Origin: UBA9647 sp049522195
GTDB lineage: Bacteria; Bacteroidota; Ignavibacteria; UBA10030
Length of the DNA stretch: 12,289 nt
Direction: 5' to 3'
Assembly: GCA_049522195.1 (NCBI GenBank)
Contig: JBEKOB010000105.1
Location: forward strand, 1 to 12,289
Shown: in pieces, positions 1 through 5,709 of the stretch
Layout of the letters: each line of letters begins with the position of its first letter
Numbering within the stretch: position 1 is the first letter of the stretch
Notes under the pieces: model-generated
What the model was told of the DNA's origin: nothing
Database searches by the model: none
The model's input: only the letters and a program-made list of their open reading frames with translations
Made by a program: the position numbers and the translations under genes

Positions 1-220
1 TGAACATCTGATCGCAGCTGTAGGGGGGACGTGTCGATTGGAAAATGAGCTGTTGACCATCAAAGGAAAAATATGCTTCCGCATTCGTTCCGCCAAACGT
101 CAGCTGGCGAATGTTGCGAAGATGTTTCTCATTCATGCGGTTGAGCGAATCGGGGCCAGAGGCAGCCGCTGTCGACACGAGCAAAGCAACGATGATGATC
201 GAGAATCCAAATCGTGACAT
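1..220 (-). CDS. Exported TolB-like (PD40/WD40-like) beta-propeller protein, N-terminal part only
   Basis: The first 73 codons are visible; the gene continues past the left edge. The start is the ATG whose complement lies at 218-220. Seen: residues 1-21 form a signal peptide (basic start MSRF, then a hydrophobic stretch ending TAAAS). It is followed by a short linker and the opening of a propeller repeat, with QLTFGG, NAEAYFS and QLIFQSTR, then a Cys in SCDQMF. That series is typical of the first blade of PD40 (TolB-like) propeller proteins, which are exported and usually act as binding scaffolds in the periplasm or at the cell surface. Some family members carry extra C-terminal domains, which cannot be judged here. 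It lies on the same strand as the peroxiredoxin, 114 bases downstream of that gene's stop. The exact substrate or partner is unknown. The family call is firm for this fragment; the role is not. Confidence 0.78.
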   Translation of the reverse strand, partial: MSRFGFSIIIVALLVSTAAASGPDSLNRMNEKHLRNIRQLTFGGTNAEAYFSFDGQQLIFQSTRPPYSCDQMF

Positions 221-334
221 GCTGATCACCTAACAATTAAGAGTTCTGCGGATTGGAGATGCAACAGGCCTGGTCCCAGTTTTCCCGCCTGTCCGAAGAG
301 TTCAATCAGATCCGGCGCACTTTCCCGTAAAGGG

Positions 335-874
335 TCACTTGAGAGATGCAAGAGCGGCTTTCAGTTTTTCAAAATCCTGGAGGTCAGCCACACTGTAAGC
401 CACGTTCTCATATGCAATCTTGCCCTTCTTATCCACCACAAAAACGGTTCGTCGGTTGTACAGTGACTTGTCGTTGAAGCTGTCATAGAGCTTCGCGACA
501 GCATGCGAGTGATCACTGAGCAGCTTGAACGGCAGGTTGTGAAACTTTGCCCATTCGTGATGAGACCAAACATAATCTCCGCTGATCGCCAGAACCTCTG
601 CATCCAAACTCTGCAGGGCGGCAAAGTTGTCCCTCATCGTGCAGACTTCTTTTGTGCATCCTGTGCTCCAGTCGGCAGGGTAGAACGCCACAATGACCGC
701 ACGCTTACCTACGTAATCCGAAAGCTTCAAAAACACCTTGGCAATCGAGTCTTTTGTAGCATACGGGAGGGTGAAATCCGGAGCTATCGAGCCGACAGCA
801 GGAGCACTTAGGCTCTGAGCCTGGATAGTAGTTCCAAATATGAGGAACATTAGAGCCGAAATAATGGTTTTCAT
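335..874 (-). CDS. Secreted peroxiredoxin, AhpC/TSA family, BCP (PrxQ)-like
   Basis: A 179-residue thiol peroxidase that would reduce hydrogen peroxide or organic peroxides using thioredoxin-like partners. Residues 1-20 look like a Sec signal peptide (MKTIISALMFLIFG, then IQAQS), so it probably acts in the periplasm, whereas classic BCP is cytosolic. The thioredoxin fold begins at GSIAPDFTLP (28-37). The active site reads YPADWSTGC: Pro66, Ser70 and Cys73 fit the PxxxT/SxxC peroxidatic motif. Cys78 lies five residues on, the resolving-Cys spacing of atypical 2-Cys BCP/PrxQ enzymes. An Arg in RRTVFVVD near residue 142 fits the conserved catalytic Arg. I chose the ATG at 872-874 because AGGTGG lies six bases upstream (complement of 880-885) and a signal peptide follows. 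A longer open frame reaches 1156 but would run antisense through the next gene. It is divergent from the metal-uptake operon. Family confidence is high; periplasmic location is inferred. Confidence 0.9.
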   Translation of the reverse strand: MKTIISALMFLIFGTTIQAQSLSAPAVGSIAPDFTLPYATKDSIAKVFLKLSDYVGKRAVIVAFYPADWSTGCTKEVCTMRDNFAALQSLDAEVLAISGDYVWSHHEWAKFHNLPFKLLSDHSHAVAKLYDSFNDKSLYNRRTVFVVDKKGKIAYENVAYSVADLQDFEKLKAALASLK

Positions 875-890
875 AGTGACCACCTTTTCT

Positions 891-922
891 AAAAGATAGC
901 AGATGTTCGATAGAAATGCAAT
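891..922 (-). promoter_or_regulatory. Candidate Bacteroidota-type promoter of the peroxiredoxin gene
   Basis: On the minus strand, ATTG (complement of 919-922) is followed after 20 bases by TATCTTTT (complement of 891-898). This resembles the Bacteroidota consensus TTTG-N19-21-TAnnTTTG. Read as a sigma-70 promoter it gives TTGCAT-N17-TATCTT, a weaker match. Transcription would begin just before the AGGTGG ribosome site, leaving a leader of roughly a dozen bases. The upstream element lies inside the palindrome at 916-940. This is pattern matching by eye. Confidence 0.35.
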
Positions 923-940
923 AAATGAGAATTCTTGCAT
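916..940. promoter_or_regulatory. 25-base imperfect palindrome, candidate operator between divergent genes
   Basis: ATGCAA (916-921) and TTGCAT (935-940) are exact inverted repeats 13 bases apart. Around the central base, 9 of 12 position pairs are complementary, and the AT-rich core includes AGAATTCT. Length and symmetry fit a dimeric repressor site of the Fur/Zur kind, but the sequence does not clearly match a consensus I know. It overlaps the upstream element of the peroxiredoxin promoter and lies 33 bases before the likely start of the small metal-related gene, so one regulator could control both directions. Function is inferred. Confidence 0.4.
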
Positions 941-973
941 CTCGCCCTGCGGGTGCATACATTGAATCGGAAG

Positions 974-1324
974 ATGAAGAACGTCAAGAAGAAAATTGCT
1001 GTCTCTATCCTGATTGCCGTACATGTCTGGGCATCGCTCTTCATGGAGAACTCCCATCATCACATCTTCTATGGGAGTTCCGATGGCCATCAGACTGTTC
1101 AAAGCCACGACTGTGGCGCGGTTGAGATGCACCGGCCGCTCGATGACTGCCGCCATTGCCTGCTTTGCCTCCGCGATTCAACCTCCAACGCCATCCTCGA
1201 GTTTTCATCCGCTGTACCGGAAGCTTGCGTCCAGCCCATCGTAGATTCCGAGACCATTCGGATCCTCGCCCTGGGCATGCACTTCTCCGAACCTGACAGA
1301 GGTCCTCCGTCCTTCTCTGCATAA
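974..1324 (+). CDS. Small exported Cys/His-rich protein (DUF2946-like), leads metal-uptake operon
   Basis: A 116-residue protein I cannot assign with certainty. Residues 1-7 are basic (MKNVKKK) and 8-23 are hydrophobic, giving a signal peptide or single membrane anchor. Then come a His triplet (28-30), several scattered His residues, Cys47, and a tight cluster DCRHCLLC with Cys59, Cys62 and Cys65; another Cys lies at 85. The protein ends in DRGPPSFSA. A short anchored protein with His/Cys clusters and a terminal R-x-PP pattern resembles small proteins of the DUF2946 type, often found beside copper or other metal-transport genes. That resemblance is from memory of the family's look. It lies 65 bases before the outer-membrane protein gene, so metal binding or sensing is a reasonable inference. 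I chose the ATG at 974 because the signal peptide begins there. Alternative TTG starts at 935 and 962 exist, and no start has a clear ribosome site. Confidence 0.6.
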   Translation: MKNVKKKIAVSILIAVHVWASLFMENSHHHIFYGSSDGHQTVQSHDCGAVEMHRPLDDCRHCLLCLRDSTSNAILEFSSAVPEACVQPIVDSETIRILALGMHFSEPDRGPPSFSA

Positions 1325-1378
1325 GAGAGATTCATTGCTTCAGCTTTCCACATTGAATTCACTGGACAATCCTCTTTC

Positions 1379-1384
1379 AGGTGA
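1379..1384 (+). promoter_or_regulatory. Ribosome binding site that sets the start of the outer-membrane protein
   Basis: AGGTGA lies five bases before the ATG at 1390. An in-frame GTG at 1381 would use part of this site as its own codon, so the ATG is the better start. Confidence 0.6.
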
Positions 1385-1389
1385 ACCGC

Positions 1390-2553
1390 ATGAATATTTC
1401 CAGGATCATCAGCGTCATCCTTGTGTTGCTCTGTCTGGCGCTCGCGAGCGCTGGTGCGCAGCAAAAGGACTCAAGTGCAGTCGCAGATTCGCTCCTTCTC
1501 CTGCAGCTTCAGCAATCAATGCAGCCACCAGCTGCAGCCCCAGCCGTTCAACAAGCTCCAGCGGCGCCTCGATCAACGCTGAGCACAAATCCGGATCTTA
1601 GTGCCATCGGAGATTTCCGGTCGTCGTACATCAGCGTCGGGAAGCGAAAAGTGGATTTGTACCTGAGCCAGCTTGAACTACAGGTTTCCTCAGTTGTAGA
1701 TCCATATGCCCGCGCAGATTTCATGTTTTCCTACAGTAAGGACCTGAACACGGGAGAGCTTGGCACCGATCTCGAGATCGCCACGCTGACGTCTCTAACA
1801 CTTCCGTATCAGCTCCAGCTCGCTCTCGGGAAATTTAAGCCGGCGTTCGGCAAGATCAATATCCTTCACCCTCACGCATTCAGCTTTGTCGATTTCCCCA
1901 AGCTCACAGCGAACTACTTCAGCCCCGAGGGCATGTATATGGAGGGAGCGTCGCTGAGCTGGCTGGTACCCAACCCGTATGATTTCTTCCAGGAGCTTAC
2001 ACTCGAAACCGGCCGCGTCGTAACGAACGCTTCACTTGCCCGGGGGGACAATAGCCAGCTTACGTATGTCGGTCATCTTAAAAATTTCTTCGACCTGACC
2101 CCGAATTCAACGCTTGAGCTGGGGTTCTCGGGAGCCAATGGCCCCAATCAGGTTGGATTCTCCAGCACATTGGGTGGAGTCGATTTGACCTACAAATGGA
2201 AGCCGGTTCAGTTCAACGTGCTGCAATCCTTCACATGGCAAAGTGAACTCCTTTTTTCCGGCATGCGTTTGGATGAGGCGACTGTTGCCAAGACACACGG
2301 CCTCTACTCTCTCGCGGAATATCAGTTTGAACAACGCTGGTTTGTCGGGGCGCGATACGACTATTCGCAATATCCGGACGATGGCGCCCGGCGAGACATT
2401 GTCGGGACACTCCTGTTCCGTTTTCAGCCGGATGAGTTTCAGATTCTCGCCCTGGAATATCAGTACACAGATCGGAACTACGATCGAAACAGCAACGGAG
2501 TCGTGTTTCGAATCATTTTCGGAATTGGAACTCATGCCGCACATCAGTACTAG
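1390..2553 (+). CDS. Outer-membrane beta-barrel (porin-like) protein of a metal-uptake operon
   Basis: A 387-residue protein with a signal peptide at roughly residues 1-23, ending AGAQ. A low-complexity Gln/Pro/Ala segment follows (about 35-65, QQSMQPPAAAP and onward). From NPDLSAIGDF onward it alternates polar and aromatic residues as in amphipathic barrel strands, e.g. DLYLSQLELQVSSVV, LQLALGKFKPAFGKIN and FVGARYDYSQYP. The segment FGKINILHPHAFSFVD followed by NYFSPEGMYMEG resembles uncharacterised outer-membrane proteins that travel with znuA-like genes. The chain ends in an aromatic residue (HAAHQY), as many barrel proteins do. By position it is the likely outer-membrane entry route for the metal bound by the next gene's product. 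It could instead be a general porin or a structural barrel. The class is well supported; the transported ion is inferred from neighbours only. Confidence 0.75.
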   Translation: MNISRIISVILVLLCLALASAGAQQKDSSAVADSLLLLQLQQSMQPPAAAPAVQQAPAAPRSTLSTNPDLSAIGDFRSSYISVGKRKVDLYLSQLELQVSSVVDPYARADFMFSYSKDLNTGELGTDLEIATLTSLTLPYQLQLALGKFKPAFGKINILHPHAFSFVDFPKLTANYFSPEGMYMEGASLSWLVPNPYDFFQELTLETGRVVTNASLARGDNSQLTYVGHLKNFFDLTPNSTLELGFSGANGPNQVGFSSTLGGVDLTYKWKPVQFNVLQSFTWQSELLFSGMRLDEATVAKTHGLYSLAEYQFEQRWFVGARYDYSQYPDDGARRDIVGTLLFRFQPDEFQILALEYQYTDRNYDRNSNGVVFRIIFGIGTHAAHQY

Positions 2554-2595
2554 GAATTCTGCAGTATCCATTACACATATCGGAGACGAATTATT

Positions 2596-3510
2596 ATGAT
2601 ACGCAAACGAACTAATTTTTTTCTCCAGCTCACGGCCATCTGCCTTCTGGTGAGCTCTTCAGCAACGGCTCAGCTCAAGGTCGTCACGACACTGACGGAC
2701 TTGCAGAGCATCACCACTCTGATCGGTGGAGACAAGGTCGACGTGTTTGCCATTGCATCGGGATTTCAAAATCCGCATTTCGTCGATCCAAAACCAAGCT
2801 ACATCCTCAAGCTCTCCCGAGCGGACGTCTTTGTGACGGTCGGGTTAGATTTGGAAATTGGCTGGGTTCCTCCACTTCTCAACAGTGCGAGAAATGCAAA
2901 AATCCAGAAGGGGGGAGAGGGATATGTTGATGCATCTGTCAACATTCCTTTGCTTCAGATTCCGACGAGCGCGAGCAGAGGACAAGGCGACATTCACGTC
3001 TTCGGCAATCCGCACTACTGGCTTGATCCTCTGAACGGAAAGATCATCGCCAGGAACATTTGCGACGGACTGAGCAGGGTGGATCCTGACCATCGTTCGT
3101 TTTATGAAGCCAATCTGAAGAAGTTCAACGAGACAATCGATGCAAAGACAAAGGAATGGACAGATAAATTGCGTCCTTATTTTGGCACGAAGGTGATCGC
3201 GTATCACAATGAATGGCCATATTTCGAACAGCGCTTTGGGATTCAAATTGTCGACTTCCTGGAGCCGAAGCCGGGCATTCCTCCGACTCCTTCACAGCTG
3301 TTCAAAGTAATTAACGAAATGAAACGTGATCATATCAAGGTCCTCATCATTTCTCCATATTTTACAACCGAGTCCGCTGATCTCGTCGCCCGTAATTCCG
3401 GCGGCAAAGTTGTCACCCTTGCAACGTCCGTCGGTGCCAACGAGAAGGTTAAGACATACTACGATCTCTTTGATTACAACGTCGCGCAATTGCTCGACGC
3501 ATTGCGCTAG
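2596..3510 (+). CDS. Periplasmic metal-binding protein of a zinc-type ABC transporter (ZnuA/TroA family)
   Basis: A 304-residue cluster A-I solute-binding protein that captures a divalent metal in the periplasm and delivers it to the ABC-3 permease encoded next. Residues 1-25 are a Sec signal peptide ending SSATAQ, with no lipobox Cys, so it should be soluble. The four expected ligands are present: His61 (NPHFVDP), His140 (NPHYWLDP), His204 (YHNEW) and Asp290 (YYDLFD). A His at the third position is typical of zinc-binding members; manganese-binding relatives usually have Glu there. EPKPGIPPTPSQ is a conserved family segment. The His-rich loop found in many ZnuA proteins is missing, although His134 lies near the second ligand. 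GGAG stands ten bases before the ATG at 2596. It is 42 bases after the outer-membrane gene and 32 before the permease gene. The family is certain; zinc preference is inferred. Confidence 0.92.
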   Translation: MIRKRTNFFLQLTAICLLVSSSATAQLKVVTTLTDLQSITTLIGGDKVDVFAIASGFQNPHFVDPKPSYILKLSRADVFVTVGLDLEIGWVPPLLNSARNAKIQKGGEGYVDASVNIPLLQIPTSASRGQGDIHVFGNPHYWLDPLNGKIIARNICDGLSRVDPDHRSFYEANLKKFNETIDAKTKEWTDKLRPYFGTKVIAYHNEWPYFEQRFGIQIVDFLEPKPGIPPTPSQLFKVINEMKRDHIKVLIISPYFTTESADLVARNSGGKVVTLATSVGANEKVKTYYDLFDYNVAQLLDALR

Positions 3511-3542
3511 ACCCTCTAAATTGAACAAGGGAGAATATTATC

Positions 3543-4412
3543 ATGTCAGACTTGCTGAGCCAGAGTTTTGTAGTAAACGCGCTGATCGTGAGCACTGTCC
3601 TCGGACTTTTGCTCTCCTACCTAGGAGTGCATGTGGTCGGTCGAGGCATCGTGTTCGTCGATCTGGCCCTTGGACAGATATCGATGCTTGGAGTGGCATT
3701 CGCTGGATACATTGGCGGGGGAGGAGAGACCATTATCTCGATTGCCTTCACCATGATTGGCGCTTTCCTGCTATCCTTTATCAAGGTCAAAGACAAGAGA
3801 TTGAAGCATGAAGCGATCATTGGCATTGTGTACGCTGTCGCCTCTGCTGGGACCGTTCTCCTGATTTCAAAAACACCGCATGGAGAGTCGGACATCTCAG
3901 AAGTCCTGTTCGGAAGCCTCTTCACGGTAACGACTGATCAGATCATCACTCTCGCCGTCGTGTTTGGAATCATCGGCCTCGTTCAGTTCATTTTTCGGAA
4001 GAAGTTCTTTGAGCTCACCGAGCAATTCGAGAATCGGCAGGTCGAAAATATGCGAATCTTCGATCTGTGGAATTTTCTTTTCTATCTCTCTATCGGACTT
4101 TCGATCGTCTTCGCAGTCCGGCTTGCCGGCGTCATCCCGGTGTTCTCCTATCTGATTGTTCCTCCGGTTGCTGCCATCCTGTTCTCGCAGAGCAAGAAGG
4201 TCGTCGTCGGAATCTCATTGCTCATCAGTGTCCTGGGGGGTTTTCTTGGTATCTATTCCTCGGTCCATTTTGATTTCCCGGCCGGGTCTTCCGTCGTGGC
4301 CGCGCTCGGATTCCTCTTCCTCGTCGTTGCTCTCATTAAGTTCAGCAGGTTCATGAATTTGCGGTTCTTCAGTAATAATGGAGCATCGGAGAGCACACCT
4401 GATACTGAGTAA
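3543..4412 (+). CDS. ABC-3 family metal permease (ZnuB/MntB-like)
   Basis: A 289-residue integral inner-membrane protein, the channel subunit of a zinc/manganese-type ABC importer, working as a dimer with the preceding binding protein and an ATPase. It has about eight hydrophobic segments, beginning at SFVVNALIVSTVLGLLLSYL. Family landmarks include GVHVVGRGIVFVDLALGQ (conserved first cytoplasmic loop), GFxxSFIK-like positively charged turns, DISEVLFGSLF, and AGVIPVFSYLIVPPVAA near residue 200. AAGGGAG lies nine bases before the ATG. The length is normal for the family (about 270-300). No ATP-binding (ZnuC-type) gene precedes or follows it, so the energising subunit must be encoded elsewhere. 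Its last 35 bases overlap the next gene, consistent with translational coupling. Which metal it moves is inferred from the binding protein. Confidence 0.93.
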   Translation: MSDLLSQSFVVNALIVSTVLGLLLSYLGVHVVGRGIVFVDLALGQISMLGVAFAGYIGGGGETIISIAFTMIGAFLLSFIKVKDKRLKHEAIIGIVYAVASAGTVLLISKTPHGESDISEVLFGSLFTVTTDQIITLAVVFGIIGLVQFIFRKKFFELTEQFENRQVENMRIFDLWNFLFYLSIGLSIVFAVRLAGVIPVFSYLIVPPVAAILFSQSKKVVVGISLLISVLGGFLGIYSSVHFDFPAGSSVVAALGFLFLVVALIKFSRFMNLRFFSNNGASESTPDTE

Positions 4413-5103
4413 AAAAATAGCCCTCGTGACAGGGGGAACCGGCGCACTCGGCTCAGCAATTGCCGAACGGTTGAGTTCTCAAGGAGCCCGGGTCACAGCA
4501 ACGTACCGCAGCGATGTCGGATTGGCGCAGGTCACCGGATCCTTCAAACAGAAGGTTGCGTTGGTAAAAGCCGACGTGACCGATGAGCGCGAGGTCAGAG
4601 AACTCTACGACGGCATCGTGTCAGCCTGGTCTCACATCGACATTGTCGTGAATGCGATCGGCGGTTTTCTTCCAAAAAAGCCTCTGACTGAGGTGACACT
4701 CGACGATTGGGAGCTGATGATGAACATCAATCTCAAATCAACGTTCCTGTCCACTCGCGAGGCGCTTCGCCGGATGAAAGGGCGGGGATACGGACGAATA
4801 GTGAACATATCCGCTAAGGTGGGACTTGATCCTACTCCAGGACGAACTGCCTATGCAATCTCAAAGGCAGGCGTCTCGCTGCTCACCGACCTTGTGGCGC
4901 AGGAAGTGAAAGGGACCGGGATCACCGTTAATGCTATCGCACCCAGCATCATCGCGACCCCGGCGAACGTCGAATCCATGCCTGACCAAGATAGGTCGAC
5001 ATGGGTAACTCCTGACCAGATCGCTGACATTGTTTGCTATCTCTGTTCCCCTGACGCCGGTGGTATAACAGGTACCACAATCAAGGCATATGGAGGCGTT
5101 TGA
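4378..5103 (+). CDS. Short-chain dehydrogenase/reductase (SDR, classical type)
   Basis: A 241-residue NAD(P)-dependent oxidoreductase with a Rossmann fold. Seen: the cofactor loop TGGTGALG (18-25), Asp66 in the KADVTD adenine-binding turn, NAIGG (92-96, the NNAG position), Asn118 in MNINLKS, Ser145 in NISAK, and the YxxxK pair Tyr159/Lys163 in YAISK. The catalytic Asn-Ser-Tyr-Lys set is therefore complete. The C-terminal GITGTTIKAYGGV matches the usual end of this superfamily. The only ATG upstream of the fold is at 4378, inside the permease gene; it gives about eight more N-terminal residues than is typical and has no obvious ribosome site, so coupling to permease translation is likely. The substrate cannot be read from sequence; fabG-like or sugar/steroid-type reductases look similar. 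Its place at the end of a metal-uptake operon does not explain its role. Confidence 0.9.
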   Translation: MEHRRAHLILSKKIALVTGGTGALGSAIAERLSSQGARVTATYRSDVGLAQVTGSFKQKVALVKADVTDEREVRELYDGIVSAWSHIDIVVNAIGGFLPKKPLTEVTLDDWELMMNINLKSTFLSTREALRRMKGRGYGRIVNISAKVGLDPTPGRTAYAISKAGVSLLTDLVAQEVKGTGITVNAIAPSIIATPANVESMPDQDRSTWVTPDQIADIVCYLCSPDAGGITGTTIKAYGGV

Positions 5104-5156
5104 TGGCCGTGGTTGATTTTCTTGAACTATTTGAATACTTTTCGGGAGAACATTAG
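5103..5156 (+). CDS. Possible 17-residue small ORF overlapping the dehydrogenase stop
   Basis: The last base of the dehydrogenase stop is the first base of an ATG (TGATG), opening a 17-codon frame ending in TAG at 5154-5156 (MAVVDFLELFEYFSGEH). The overlap is the classic coupling arrangement, but the frame is very short and I recognise no family. It also spans the candidate yqeY promoter. It is most likely chance. Confidence 0.15.
   Translation: MAVVDFLELFEYFSGEH
5113..5143 (+). promoter_or_regulatory. Candidate Bacteroidota-type promoter for the yqeY-cvpA-mutS2 unit
   Basis: TTG (5113-5115) is followed after exactly 20 bases by TACTTTTC (5136-5143), close to the TAnnTTTG element. The same TTG-N20-TAnnTTT spacing appears before the peroxiredoxin gene. 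As sigma-70 it reads TTGATT-N17-TACTTT, which is weaker. The transcript would start near 5150 and carry a leader of about 105 bases containing the hairpin at 5205-5239. Confidence 0.35.
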
Positions 5157-5204
5157 AAAGAGCTTCTACAATCCACATGATGAATCACTTGGAATGATTA
5201 CGAC

Positions 5205-5239
5205 AAGGCAAGCCGGTCCACCGCTTGCCTTTTTCTTTT
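5205..5239 (+). terminator. Rho-independent terminator-like hairpin
   Basis: AGGCAAGC (5206-5213) and GCTTGCCT (5223-5230) form a perfect eight-pair stem, extendable by one A-T pair. The loop has nine bases, and the stem is followed by a T-rich run TTTTCTTTT. It is placed to end the metal-uptake/dehydrogenase transcript. However, it finishes only 18 bases before the yqeY start codon, so it could also act as an attenuator within the yqeY leader. Confidence 0.8.
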
Positions 5240-5257
5240 AGAGAAGTGCTTACGACC

Positions 5258-5707
5258 ATGAGTCTGAATGATCAGATCAACAATGACTTGAAAGCTGCTA
5301 TGAAGTCAGGCGACAAAGTCCGCCTTGACACCATTCGATTGCTGCGCGCGGCAATGATTGAGCTCGCCAAAAGGGGAGGGGGAGGGGTGATTACCCCCGA
5401 GGATGAGCTCTCCGTTTTGATGGCCGCGACGAAAAAGCGCAAGGAAGCGATTGAAGTGTACGAGAAGGCAGGGCGTTCAGACCTGGCACAGCAGGAACGG
5501 GCCGAGCTCGAGGTTATATCTTTGTATCTTCCAAAGCAGTTGAGCGTTGAAGAGGTTGCGGCAATCGTCCAGCGCATCATCACGGAGACTGGAGCCAGCT
5601 CAGCGAAAGACTTCGGCAAGGTCATGCCGCTTGCAATGAAGGAATTAAAAGGTAAATTTGACGGTAAAGTCGTGCAAGAGATGGTGAAAGCAAAACTGGG
5701 GGCCTAA
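5258..5707 (+). CDS. yqeY: GatB/YqeY domain protein
   Basis: A 149-residue cytosolic protein of the YqeY family, whose fold matches the C-terminal tRNA-binding domain of amidotransferase subunit GatB. A role in tRNA-dependent amidation is suspected for the family but not established. Landmarks are LNDQINNDLKAAMKSGD at the N terminus, RLDTIRLLRAAM, KKRKEAIEVYEKAGR and DLAQQERAELEVISLYLP, the C-terminal ASSAKDFGKVMPLAMKELKG, and a closing helix. The length is normal. I chose the ATG at 5258 because MSLNDQ matches the family N terminus. A longer frame from 5225 would translate through the terminator hairpin. An unusual run of four Gly (RGGGGV, about residues 39-42) replaces the normal helix-linking turn, encoded by a G-rich tract at 5373-5387. 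It is two bases from cvpA, so the two are cotranscribed. Confidence 0.92.
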   Translation: MSLNDQINNDLKAAMKSGDKVRLDTIRLLRAAMIELAKRGGGGVITPEDELSVLMAATKKRKEAIEVYEKAGRSDLAQQERAELEVISLYLPKQLSVEEVAAIVQRIITETGASSAKDFGKVMPLAMKELKGKFDGKVVQEMVKAKLGA

Positions 5708-5709
5708 CC

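Noticed and set aside
266..294. Inverted repeat ACAGGC...GCCTGT between the first two minus-strand genes
   Set aside because: The stem is only six pairs with a 17-base loop and no T-run follows on either strand, so it is not a convincing terminator.
315..334. Possible terminator just after the peroxiredoxin gene (CCC GTAAA GGG)
   Set aside because: Only three or four pairs and no T-tract.
875..1156. A longer open frame extending the peroxiredoxin N terminus by 94 residues
   Set aside because: It would run antisense through the small Cys/His-rich gene and displace a good signal peptide and ribosome site at 874.
2554..2595. A second operator before the binding-protein gene, resembling the one at 916-940 (shared GAATTCT and GCA)
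   Set aside because: Only a short core is shared and the symmetry is poor. A 42-base gap within an operon does not need a promoter.
5225..5257. An upstream start for yqeY
   Set aside because: The extra residues would be translated from the terminator hairpin and T-run, and MSLNDQ at 5258 is the family start.
5104..5257. A possible rpsU (ribosomal protein S21) gene, often found before yqeY
   Set aside because: No basic S21-like frame is present in this gap.
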